Assembly: GCA_022833215.1 (NCBI GenBank)
Contig: JAIPUZ010000043.1
Coordinates: forward strand, 1-51,712
Reading direction: 5' to 3'
Length of the DNA: 51,712 nt
Source: Mesorhizobium sp.
GTDB taxonomy: Bacteria > Pseudomonadota > Alphaproteobacteria > Rhizobiales > Rhizobiaceae
This document shows, piece by piece, positions 1 through 7,966 of this stretch. The position numbers were made by a program, and so were the translations under genes. Position 1 is the first letter of the stretch. Each line of letters opens with the position of its first letter. The notes under the pieces are model-generated. The model made no database searches. It had not been told where the DNA came from and was given only the letters and a program-made list of their open reading frames with translations.

Positions 1-1
1 C

Positions 2-115
2 AACGAGAAGCTGGAGCGCACCGGCTGGATGCCGGACTGGAGCCTCGACGACGGCATCGGGGAACTCATCCGCGGCTACAGGATGATCCGCAACTCGCGC
101 TACGCGAATGTGTAG
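2..115 (+). CDS. NAD-dependent sugar epimerase/dehydratase, C-terminal end (partial)
   Basis: The window opens inside a reading frame whose last 37 residues are visible, ending at TAG 113-115. The tail reads KLERTGWMPDWSLDDGIGEL followed by a short basic stretch. A conserved Gly-Trp, a Pro, and then a loop leading to an amphipathic helix is how extended short-chain dehydrogenase/reductase sugar epimerases (GalE/RmlB/GMD class) usually finish. The catalytic Tyr-x-x-x-Lys and the NAD-binding glycines lie outside the window, so the substrate cannot be named. It precedes, on the same strand, a GHMP kinase and a sugar aminotransferase, which fits a nucleotide-sugar pathway. A 163-base gap separates it from the next gene, so co-transcription is possible but not shown. 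Confidence 0.6.
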   Translation, partial: NEKLERTGWMPDWSLDDGIGELIRGYRMIRNSRYANV

Positions 116-278
116 TACCCGCGAATACGCCCGAAGGCCCGATGATCCCCCGAAAAGGGTAGCCCGACCGCCAAACGCCCGGTTTGCGCTGCAGAACACC
201 TCTGGAAATACTGGTTACGGCCCGAAGGCCATCGCCTGCCGGACCGATTGCTGAATCTCTGGCATTGGGGGCATATCC

Positions 279-1316
279 ATGATCATCGTCAGAAGTCCCT
301 TGCGGGTGTCCTTCTTCGGCGGCGGCACCGATCATCCGACCTGGTTCAACCGGCCCGAGCCGGGAGCCGTGCTTTCCACCACCATCAACAAGTACATCTA
401 CGTGCAGCTGCGGCGGCTGCCGGCCGTGTTCGACTTCAACTACCGGGTCGCGTGGGGCATGCTGGAGGAAGTGCGCTGCATGAACGAGATCCGCCATCCG
501 GTGGTGCGCGAGGTGCTCAAGCACTATGGTGCTGCCGACGACAGCGGCTACGAGGTGATCTACAACGCCGACCTGCCCTCGCAGACCGGCCTCGGCTCCT
601 CCTCCGCCTTCACCGTTTCCCTGCTGCACGCCTATTTCGGCAATCTCGGGCGGCTGAGCCCAAAGCATGTGCTGGCCCGCGAGGCGATCTTCGTGGAGCA
701 GGAGCTGCTGAAGGAGACTGTCGGCTGCCAGGACCAGATCGCGGCCGCCCATGGCGGGCTCAACCGCATCGATTTCAGCCCCGGCGGCGACCACAGGGTG
801 CGGCCGGTCAACATCACGCCGGCGCGGCGCGCGCTGCTGGAAGATTCGCTGATGATGTTCTTCACCGGCTTCACCCGCTCCGCCGACGCCATCGAGAAGA
901 AGAAGGTGGCCCGCTTCGACGACCGCGCGCGCGAGCTGCGCGCCATGTACGACATGGTGGCCGAGGGCGAGCGCATCCTGACCGATCCGAACTGCCCGCT
1001 CACGGAGTTCGGGCGGCTGCTGCACCATGCATGGATGGAGAAGCGCAAGCTCGACAGCTCCGTCTCCAACCCGACCATCGACGGCTGCTACGATGCCGCG
1101 CGCAGGGCGGGCGCGCTGGGCGGCAAGCTGCTGGGCGCGGGCGGCGGCGGCTTCCTTTTGATGTTCGTGCCGCCGGAGGCGCGCGCATCCGTGCTTGCCG
1201 CGCTGGCCGACCTCACCTTCGTTCCGTTCCGTATGGAGCACGACGGCACATCGGTGGTGCTCTACAACCCCGACCTGACGTCGAACTACCTGACCTCGGC
1301 GGCAAGGGTGTCGTAG
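279..1316 (+). CDS. hddA: GHMP-family sugar kinase, heptose-7-phosphate kinase-like (HddA type)
   Basis: A 345-residue GHMP kinase. The N-terminus MIIVRSPLRVSFFGGGTDHP is the signature of the HddA/fucokinase-like branch (R-x-P-L-R-V-S-F-x-G-G-G-T-D). The family's phosphate-binding loop is PSQTGLGSSSA at residues 100-110. The C-terminal glycine-rich GAGGGG motif is at 286-291. HddA phosphorylates D-glycero-D-manno-heptose 7-phosphate at C1 on the way to GDP-heptose, in the cytoplasm. The heptose specificity is an inference from the N-terminal motif; a fucose or mannose kinase of the same clan is the alternative, and no GmhA or GmhB is in view. The stop is followed 2 bases later by the start of the aminotransferase gene, so the two are very likely co-translated. 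Confidence 0.72.
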   Translation: MIIVRSPLRVSFFGGGTDHPTWFNRPEPGAVLSTTINKYIYVQLRRLPAVFDFNYRVAWGMLEEVRCMNEIRHPVVREVLKHYGAADDSGYEVIYNADLPSQTGLGSSSAFTVSLLHAYFGNLGRLSPKHVLAREAIFVEQELLKETVGCQDQIAAAHGGLNRIDFSPGGDHRVRPVNITPARRALLEDSLMMFFTGFTRSADAIEKKKVARFDDRARELRAMYDMVAEGERILTDPNCPLTEFGRLLHHAWMEKRKLDSSVSNPTIDGCYDAARRAGALGGKLLGAGGGGFLLMFVPPEARASVLAALADLTFVPFRMEHDGTSVVLYNPDLTSNYLTSAARVS

Positions 1317-1318
1317 CC

Positions 1319-2740
1319 ATGAACCTGCATGTCTCAAGCACGCAAGCGGCGGCCGACGGCTTCGTCTGCCGCGCCACGGACAGCCTGTGGACGGCCATCG
1401 AACGCGCGCTCGACAACGGGTTCGGGCTGGTCTTCGTGACCGGCGACGATGGCGAGGCACTGGGCCGGCTGACGCTCGGCGACCTGCGGCTGGCGCTGCG
1501 CGAGGGCGCGCATCTCGGCAACGCCTGCCTTGGCGGGATCGTCAGGCCCGGCAGCCTCGACGATACTGATTCGCCCGTTGCGCCGGTGCTGGATGAGCGG
1601 CGGCGCATCGTCGGCATCGGGAAACGGCCGGACGCGGCGTTCCTGCCGGTGGCCGAGCCCGACCTTTCCCATGCCGAACTGCGCAATCTCATGGATGCGT
1701 TCCTCTCGACATGGATCTCCTCGACCGGCGAGTATATAAGCCGGTTTGAATCGTCCTTCGCCGCGCGCACGGGCATGAGCCACGGCGTCGCCACCTCCAA
1801 CGGCACGGTTTCCCTGCATCTGGCGCTGGCCGCACTCGGCATCGGCCCCGGCGACGAGGTGATCGTGCCGGACCTGACCTTCGCCGCCTCGGCCAATGTG
1901 GTCATCCACCTTGGCGCCACGCCGGTTCTGGTCGATGTCGATCCGCTGACATGGTGCGTCTCGCCCGAGGCAATCGAGCGCGCGATCACGCCGCGCACGC
2001 GGGCGGTGATGCCGGTGCATGTGTTCGGCCGGCCGGCGCCGATGACCGAGATCCGCGACCTCGCGCTGCGGCACGGCCTGTTCGTCATCGAGGATTGCGC
2101 GGAGGCCCATGGCGCAAGCTATGACGGGCACCCGGTCGGATCGTTCTCGGATGTCGCCAGCTTCTCCTTCTTCGCCAACAAGATCGTCACCACCGGCGAA
2201 GGCGGCATCTGCGTGACAAACGATGCCGACCTCGCCCGGCGCATGCGGATGCTGCGCGACCACGGCATGCGCCCGGAGCGCCGCTACTGGCACGAGGAAG
2301 CGGGTTACAATTTCCGCATGACCAATCTTCAGGCCTCCATCGGCTGCGCCCAGCTCGACCGCATGGACGCCTTTCTTGCGATGCGGCGCAAGGTGCATGA
2401 GGGCTATGAGGCGGCGCTCGGGCACCTGCCGGACATCGCCTTCCCGCCGCCGATGCCGCCGAGGCACGGGCCGGTGACGTGGTTCTCCTGCGCGCTGGTG
2501 CCGGCGGAAGCGCGGCCACGGCTCATCGAGGCATGCAGGCAGGCCAATATCGACCTGCGGCCCTTCTTCCATGGCCTCTCCTCCATGCCGGCCTACCGGC
2601 GTCATGCAAGAAAATGCCCGCAGAGCGCGCAGCTTTCGGCCTGCGGCATCAACCTGCCGACCTCGCGCAAGGTGGATGCACAGGTGACCGCGCGGATTGC
2701 CGAAATTTTTGCAGGCGTGCTTGCGGGAGGTGGGAGCTAA
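1319..2740 (+). CDS. DegT/DnrJ/EryC1/StrS sugar aminotransferase with N-terminal CBS-like region
   Basis: 473 residues, longer than the usual 370-400 for this family. Residues about 110-470 are a PLP-dependent sugar aminotransferase. The motif EDCAEAHGA (257-265) carries the Asp that contacts the PLP ring, and SFSFFANKIVTTGEGG contains the Schiff-base lysine, K288. The extra first 105 residues have the CBS pattern: TDSLWTAIERALDNGFGLVF, then GRLTLGDLRLAL at 49-60, then PVLDERRRIVGIG at 89-101. This resembles the CBS pair found before sugar nucleotidyltransferases. The fold is of the perosamine synthase/ArnB type, transferring an amino group from glutamate to a keto-sugar nucleotide. The start ATG at 1319 is 2 bases after the kinase stop. 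An adenine-nucleotide sensing role for the CBS part is inference. Confidence 0.85.
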   Translation: MNLHVSSTQAAADGFVCRATDSLWTAIERALDNGFGLVFVTGDDGEALGRLTLGDLRLALREGAHLGNACLGGIVRPGSLDDTDSPVAPVLDERRRIVGIGKRPDAAFLPVAEPDLSHAELRNLMDAFLSTWISSTGEYISRFESSFAARTGMSHGVATSNGTVSLHLALAALGIGPGDEVIVPDLTFAASANVVIHLGATPVLVDVDPLTWCVSPEAIERAITPRTRAVMPVHVFGRPAPMTEIRDLALRHGLFVIEDCAEAHGASYDGHPVGSFSDVASFSFFANKIVTTGEGGICVTNDADLARRMRMLRDHGMRPERRYWHEEAGYNFRMTNLQASIGCAQLDRMDAFLAMRRKVHEGYEAALGHLPDIAFPPPMPPRHGPVTWFSCALVPAEARPRLIEACRQANIDLRPFFHGLSSMPAYRRHARKCPQSAQLSACGINLPTSRKVDAQVTARIAEIFAGVLAGGGS

Positions 2741-2751
2741 AGCGAGGCGGA

Positions 2752-4185
2752 ATGATCGCGCGGCTCTGCATGGCTCTGGCCGGCGTCCTCGGCGCGACCG
2801 CCGCGTGGGGCGCCGACCTTCGATGGGGCGTGAACGGCCACCCCTTCACGGCCTATCCCGACATCTCCTTCGGGCAGCAGCTCGACTATGTGCGCGATCT
2901 GGGCATGACATCCTACCGGGTGAACGTTTCCAGCCTCGACCATGTGGCGGGGCTGGCGGCGCTGGTGAAGCAGGCAAAGGCGCGCGGCATCGACATATTG
3001 CCGGTGATCACGCCCGATCTCGACCTCGAGACCGAGACGGCCGGCGATCTCTACGCAAAGTCTTACGCCATGGCGGTGACGCTGGTCTCCCGCTTCAGGG
3101 ACGACATACGCGTGTGGGAACTCGGCAACGAGATGGAAATCCACGCGCTGATCACGGCCTGCGAGATGCGCGACGACGGCACGCAATACGACTGTTCGTG
3201 GGGGACGGCCGGAGGCGACGATCCCTCGCATTATTTCACCCCGCGCTGGAAGCAGGTGGGCGCCGTGCTGCGCGGCCTCTCCGACGGCACCGAGGCGGTG
3301 GACCCCACCATCCGCAAGGCGATGGGAACCGCCGGCTGGGGCCACACCGGAGCCTTCGAGCGCATGAAGGCAGACGGCATCGACTGGGACATTTCGGTCT
3401 GGCACCATTATGGCGACGACCTGAAACGGCCGCTGGAATATCTCAGGCAGTTCGGCAAGCCGGTCTGGATCACCGAATTCAACCGTTCCAGCGAAAAGGG
3501 CGAGCAGGATCAGGCGGACGGGCTGTTGGACATGATGCGCCAGTTTCGCGACCTGCGGGCCGAATACCGCATCGAGGCCGCCCACATCTACGAACTTCTG
3601 GACGAGCCCTACTGGGCGCCGAGCTTCGAGGCGGCGATGGGCCTCGTGCGCCTGCGCAAGACGGAAGAAGGAAAATGGACGCCGGACGGGGTCAAGCTGG
3701 CCTACGGCACGGCCAGGGGGTTCATCGCGGGAGGCGGCAATGCGGAAGCCCTGACGACTGCGTTTCCCACTGCCGCCGGTTGCGACCGCAAGACGCTGAA
3801 CAGCTCCGTGGCCAACCATGCCAATCAGGTGGCCTATCTCTATTGCCTCGCCCTGCACCGCCTGCCGACCCCTGCCGAGCAATGGCGCGATTCACTGGCG
3901 ATGAAGCACGGACAGGGCATCACCGAAACGCTGGCGAAGCTTATGGAGACGCGCGAGTTCCGGCAGGCGCAACCCGTCGAGCGCATGACGAACGCGGATT
4001 ATATAAAGGGCATCTATATGCTGCTGCTCGGGCGCGAGCCCGATGGCCGGGGCCTGTCGGATTATCTTGCCCGCCTCAGCCGCCGCGAGCTCACGCCGCC
4101 GCAACTGGCGCTGGAACTCGCCGGCTCGGACGAATTCCGCACGGCCCATCCGCTGCTGTTTTCAGAAATCAAGGCGCAACCTTAA
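2752..4185 (+). CDS. Secreted GH-A-like glycoside hydrolase with C-terminal DUF4214 region
   Basis: 477 residues with a signal peptide of about 20 residues (hydrophobic core LCMALAGVLGATAAWG, then A-D). Residues 25-325 look like a (beta/alpha)8 GH-A clan barrel. VWELGNEME at 121-129 has the Asn-Glu pair (N126, E127) expected of the acid/base. KPVWITEFNRSS at 236-247 supplies a candidate nucleophile, E242, in the W-I-T-E-F context of GH39/GH5-like enzymes. Residues about 350-465 form two helical DUF4214 half-repeats, the second being YIKGIYMLLLGREPDGRGLS. DUF4214 is often found on exported or cell-surface proteins of polysaccharide loci. The start ATG at 2752 lies 11 bases after the aminotransferase stop. 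A role in trimming or lengthening the exported polymer is inferred; the GH family is not settled. Confidence 0.65.
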   Translation: MIARLCMALAGVLGATAAWGADLRWGVNGHPFTAYPDISFGQQLDYVRDLGMTSYRVNVSSLDHVAGLAALVKQAKARGIDILPVITPDLDLETETAGDLYAKSYAMAVTLVSRFRDDIRVWELGNEMEIHALITACEMRDDGTQYDCSWGTAGGDDPSHYFTPRWKQVGAVLRGLSDGTEAVDPTIRKAMGTAGWGHTGAFERMKADGIDWDISVWHHYGDDLKRPLEYLRQFGKPVWITEFNRSSEKGEQDQADGLLDMMRQFRDLRAEYRIEAAHIYELLDEPYWAPSFEAAMGLVRLRKTEEGKWTPDGVKLAYGTARGFIAGGGNAEALTTAFPTAAGCDRKTLNSSVANHANQVAYLYCLALHRLPTPAEQWRDSLAMKHGQGITETLAKLMETREFRQAQPVERMTNADYIKGIYMLLLGREPDGRGLSDYLARLSRRELTPPQLALELAGSDEFRTAHPLLFSEIKAQP

Positions 4186-5414
4186 GTCCGCATGGCCGGC
4201 AGCGAGGCCATGGCCTGCAGGATCTCGCGGTCGAAACGCGCTTCCGAAAAACGCTCGGCATTGAAGTGGCAGGCGAGCGGCGTGACCGTGGCTTCGTTGG
4301 CCTCGAAATGCTCGATCGCCCCGGTGAGGCTTTGCGCGTCCTGACGGGAGAAAAGCACGCCGGTCGGCTCTCGTGCCTGTCCGAGCGGCCTGACGATGTC
4401 TGCCGCGCCGCCCCGGCCGAAGGCGATCAGCGGCGTTCCGCAGAACTGCGCCTCGGCCAGCGTGATGCCGAAATCCTCGCAGCCGGCGAACACCATCGCA
4501 CGCGCATGGGCGATATGGCTTACATAGTCCTTGCGCGGCAGGTGGCCGGTGAAGCTGATATTGGGACCGGCGCGCGAACGAAGATGCTTCGACTGCGCCT
4601 CGTCGCCCACCACCACGAGACGCCGCGATGGCATGCGGGTGAAAGCGTCGATGACGACATCCAGCCGCTTGTAGGGCGCGTGGAAGGCGGCGGTGACGTA
4701 GTAATCCTCCTTGGCCGGCACATAGTACAGCTCGCCGGTGGGCACCGGCGGATGGACCACCATGGCCTCGCGCCCGTAGATGCGCCGGATGCGCGAGCGC
4801 ACATAGGTCGAATTGGCCAGCATCAGGTCCGGCCCGTGGGCCGTGCGCATGTCCCACATGCGCAGCTTGTGCAGCAGGTAGCGGAAGGCGAGGCCCTTCG
4901 GCCCGAAGCCGAACCGGCCCTGCCGGAGGTAGGAGAACTGCTCGTCCCACGCATAGCGGATGGGGCTGTGGACGTAGCACAGATGCGGCTGGTCGGGCCG
5001 GGTCAGCACCCCTCTGGAGAAGGCGGCCGACGACGAGATGACGGCATCGTAGCCGGTGACGTCGAACTGCTCGATGAGGAACGGGCACAGGAAGAACAGC
5101 GCCCGGTGATATTTGCGCACCAGCGGCAGCCGGTTGGCGACCGAAGTGTGGAAGGTCACCCCGGGGAAATATTCCTCCTTCACCTCGCGCGGGAGGAAGT
5201 CGAACAGGGTGAAGACCTCCGCGTTCGGAAATACGGCGCATATGCGCGCCAGCACCCGCTCGCCGCCGCGAAAATTCGGGCACCAGTCATGGACCACGGC
5301 GATGCGCGCGTCGCGGTCGACTGCAGGTGCGTGAAGTTCGCTGTCGGCCGGCCCTTCCCACTGTGCGTCGAGACGCGCAACGCGCGCCCATTCGGTCTGG
5401 CGTGCCTGATGCAT
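4182..5414 (-). CDS. Glycosyltransferase family 4
   Basis: About 410 residues with the GT-B two-domain layout. The N-terminal half has AVVHDWCPNFRGGERVL (39-55), the nucleotide-sugar domain entry with its Gly-Gly, and YVHSPIRYAWDEQF (147-160), a motif of the mannosyltransferase-like GT4s. The C-terminal half has the donor-binding EX7E motif EDFGITLAE (E313 to E321), followed by FCGTPLIAFGRGG. Such enzymes add a sugar, often mannose or rhamnose from GDP- or dTDP-sugar, to the growing lipid-linked repeat unit at the inner membrane. ATG 5414 was preferred over an in-frame GTG at 5426 because of a G-rich stretch just upstream. Its stop overlaps the stop of the convergent secreted hydrolase gene by 4 bases. 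Confidence 0.88.
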   Translation of the reverse strand: MHQARQTEWARVARLDAQWEGPADSELHAPAVDRDARIAVVHDWCPNFRGGERVLARICAVFPNAEVFTLFDFLPREVKEEYFPGVTFHTSVANRLPLVRKYHRALFFLCPFLIEQFDVTGYDAVISSSAAFSRGVLTRPDQPHLCYVHSPIRYAWDEQFSYLRQGRFGFGPKGLAFRYLLHKLRMWDMRTAHGPDLMLANSTYVRSRIRRIYGREAMVVHPPVPTGELYYVPAKEDYYVTAAFHAPYKRLDVVIDAFTRMPSRRLVVVGDEAQSKHLRSRAGPNISFTGHLPRKDYVSHIAHARAMVFAGCEDFGITLAEAQFCGTPLIAFGRGGAADIVRPLGQAREPTGVLFSRQDAQSLTGAIEHFEANEATVTPLACHFNAERFSEARFDREILQAMASLPAMRT

Positions 5415-5679
5415 GACGGAACCCACCCCATTCGAGCGCCCGTTCCGCGAAGGGCGTGAACCCGAGTTTCCTATGGGGCAAGGTGAAGGAACAAGCTGGT
5501 CTAATGGCGTGAAGGGTGAAGAGCGGCGATGCCGGCACAGCCCAAAGGCGTAAAGCCGCTACCTCCATGGAGCTACGAACGCCGCAACCGACACCTTATT
5601 AGCAGGCTGCTTCCAGCACCCGCGCCAACTAGGATCGTTGCCGGCGACAGTGTGCCTCGGGGCAAGGGGGAAGCGTAGA

Positions 5680-6555
5680 ATGGCACTTTCACATGCGGTG
5701 ATCATCCCGACCTATGGACGCCGGGACGTTCTGGCCCGCCTGCTCCGGTGGCTGGGAAAGCAGACCAGATTGCCCGATGAGGTCATCATCTCGACGACGG
5801 ACGAGACGCAGGTTCCCGATGTCGAAACGCGCTTTCCCGTCAGCACGGTGTTCGGCATGAAATGCATTTCGGTGCAGCGCAATCGCGGGCTGGAGAAGGC
5901 GATCGGCCGCTTCGACCTCATCACCTATCTCGACGACGACCTGATCCCCGCCACGGACTATCTGGAACGCGCCGGCCGCGCGCTGGCGCAGAATCCGGAC
6001 TGGGCGGTGGTGATGGGCAACATCATATGGGATGGCGCAGCGACCGGGGAAATCCCGTGGGCGGACGGGGTGGAAGCGCTGCGCACGGCCGAAGCGTGCG
6101 GAAAGGCAGACAGCCGGGCGTTCGATCAGGTGGGCGCGCAAGGCGGCAACATGACAATCCGCACCGCGATGATCGGCGAGCTGCGCTTCGACGAGCGGCT
6201 GGCGCTCTACAGCTGGCAGGAGGATATCGACTTCACCACCCAGCTTGGGCGGCGCGGCAGGGTGGTCTGCCTGCCGGCCATCCGCAGCGTTCACATGGCG
6301 GTCAGAGGCGGGCGCGTCAGCGGCATGCGCTTCGGCTATTCGCAGGTCGCCAACCCCGTCTACCTGCTGCGCAAGGGCACGATGCCCGCCGGCTTCGCGC
6401 TGAAGTTGATGGCGCGCAACATCGCCGCCAACACGGTGCGCAGCATCCGCCCCGAAACCCACATAGACCGGCGCGGACGCCTGCGCGGCAACCTCATGGC
6501 CCTCGGCCATTTGCTGAAGGGGCGCGTCGACCCGGAATACATCCTCGAAATCTAG
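5680..6555 (+). CDS. Glycosyltransferase family 2
   Basis: 291 residues. The GT-A start is seen in AVIIPTYGRRDVLARLL (6-22). The metal/nucleotide-binding acidic motif is YLDDDLIP (83-90). QGGNMTIRTAMIGELRFDE introduces the acceptor region, and SWQEDIDF (178-185) is the ED motif carrying the probable catalytic base. The remaining 100 residues are basic with one hydrophobic stretch, as in ExoM/ExoO-like EPS glycosyltransferases. ATG 5680 was taken because AAGGGGGAAG sits 7 bases upstream; a TTG at 5638 is in frame but has no such support. The gene is followed 16 bases later by the exoF-like export gene, so they probably form a two-gene operon. The sugar added is unknown. Confidence 0.88.
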   Translation: MALSHAVIIPTYGRRDVLARLLRWLGKQTRLPDEVIISTTDETQVPDVETRFPVSTVFGMKCISVQRNRGLEKAIGRFDLITYLDDDLIPATDYLERAGRALAQNPDWAVVMGNIIWDGAATGEIPWADGVEALRTAEACGKADSRAFDQVGAQGGNMTIRTAMIGELRFDERLALYSWQEDIDFTTQLGRRGRVVCLPAIRSVHMAVRGGRVSGMRFGYSQVANPVYLLRKGTMPAGFALKLMARNIAANTVRSIRPETHIDRRGRLRGNLMALGHLLKGRVDPEYILEI

Positions 6556-6571
6556 CGACGGAACAGGAACC

Positions 6572-7957
6572 ATGCGCTTCACCCCGATCATCTCATCGCG
6601 TTCCGGCACCTTCCTGTGCGCCTGCGTGGCCTCGGCCACGCTTGTGCTTGGCGCGGCACCCACCCATGGCGAGGACTACCGGCTGGGCGCGCAGGACAAG
6701 ATACGCGTCAAGGTCTACGAATGGCGCGCCTCGCGCGACACCGTGTTCGAATGGACCGCGCTCAACGACGTGTTCATCGTCAGCGCCTCGGGCTCGCTCT
6801 CGCTGCCGCTGGCGGGCGAGGTGAATGCTGCCGGGCGCACCACCGCGGAGCTTGCCGGCATCATCGGCGACAGCCTCGTGCGCAACATGGGGCTTGGCCG
6901 CAAGCCCGACACCGCCGTCGAGGTGGTGCAGTACCGCCCCTTCTACATTCTGGGGCAGGTCACCCAGTCCGGCGAATTCGCCTATCGCCCGGGCCTGACC
7001 GTGATGCAGGCGCTGGGCATTGCCGGCGGCATCAAGGTGCGCGAGGAGCGGATGGACCGCTACGAGCGCGAGATCATACAGGGCCAGGGCGAGGCGAAGC
7101 TGATCGGGCTCAGCAAGATCAATCTGCTGGCGCGCAAGGCGCGGCTGGAAGCGGAACTGGCGCAGGCAATCGCCATCGACTTCCCGCAGCAACTTGCCGC
7201 AATTCGCAACGACGGCGAGGTCGCCCTGCTGATGAGGCAGGAGGAATCCATCTTCAAGGCGCGCAAAGAAGGTCTGGAGACGCAGGTGCGGGCCCTGAGC
7301 AACCTGCGCGACTTCCTCGAAAAGGAAGTGACCTCGCTCGGGGCGCAGCTGGTGTTCCTCGACAAGCAGATCGAGCTTGTCCAGAAGGAACTCGGCAGCG
7401 TGTCTTCGCTGGTGCAGCGCGGGCTCGCCGCCGCCCCCCGGGAACTTTCCCTCGAACGCGCCCTGGCGCAGATACAGAGCGAGCGGCTTGCCGCCGAAAC
7501 CAGCCTGCTGCGCAGCCGGCAGGAAATCAGCCGGACCGAAATCCAGATCATCGAATTGCAGGATTCGCGCCGCAACGAAATCACCGGCGCGCTGCGCGAC
7601 ACGCAGGTGGAACTCGACGCGCTCGACCGCAAGGCCGAGACTACCGCGCGCCTGATCTTCGAATCGGAACTGGCCGCGCCGCGCCTGATGGCCCGCCGCG
7701 CCAGCATGGAGCAGGCAGAGCCGCTCTATACGATCTACAGGCCGGCTGACGACGGAACCGTATCCGAAATCGTGGCGACCATGTCGAGCCCGGTGCTGCC
7801 GGGCGATACGGTGAAGGTCGAGATCCCGATGCCGCCGGAGTATCTGAAGGCGATCGGCAGCGCGACGGATGACGGGCCGGAAACCTCGGCTATCGGCCCC
7901 ACCTCGCTGGAGGTGGGTTCCGCCGACATGGCCGGCGACGGATCCACGGCGCGATAA
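6572..7957 (+). CDS. exoF: Polysaccharide export protein, ExoF/Wza family with coiled-coil insert
   Basis: 461 residues with a Sec-type leader (hydrophobic FLCACVASATLVLGAAPTHG, cleavage likely near residue 33). The polysaccharide-export domain follows: YRLGAQDKIRVKVYEW (36-51), SGSLSLPLAGEV (73-84) and FYILGQVTQSGEFAYRPGLT (124-143), the last being the SLBB-like motif. Residues about 160-385 are a long charged heptad-rich coiled coil, the feature that separates ExoF of succinoglycan loci from plain Wza. A short beta segment (GDTVKVEIP) closes the protein. It would form the periplasmic/outer-membrane part of the export channel, partnered by the co-polymerase at 14467-16308. There is no lipobox cysteine, unlike Wza. 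It ends 9 bases before the stop of the convergent polymerase gene. Confidence 0.85.
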   Translation: MRFTPIISSRSGTFLCACVASATLVLGAAPTHGEDYRLGAQDKIRVKVYEWRASRDTVFEWTALNDVFIVSASGSLSLPLAGEVNAAGRTTAELAGIIGDSLVRNMGLGRKPDTAVEVVQYRPFYILGQVTQSGEFAYRPGLTVMQALGIAGGIKVREERMDRYEREIIQGQGEAKLIGLSKINLLARKARLEAELAQAIAIDFPQQLAAIRNDGEVALLMRQEESIFKARKEGLETQVRALSNLRDFLEKEVTSLGAQLVFLDKQIELVQKELGSVSSLVQRGLAAAPRELSLERALAQIQSERLAAETSLLRSRQEISRTEIQIIELQDSRRNEITGALRDTQVELDALDRKAETTARLIFESELAAPRLMARRASMEQAEPLYTIYRPADDGTVSEIVATMSSPVLPGDTVKVEIPMPPEYLKAIGSATDDGPETSAIGPTSLEVGSADMAGDGSTAR

Positions 7958-7966
7958 AGAAGCCCC

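Noticed and set aside
2697-5459. Plus-strand ORF of 920 residues across the secreted hydrolase and the glycosyltransferase
   Set aside because: It runs through two genes with clear motifs in other frames and is Arg/Gly-rich with low complexity.
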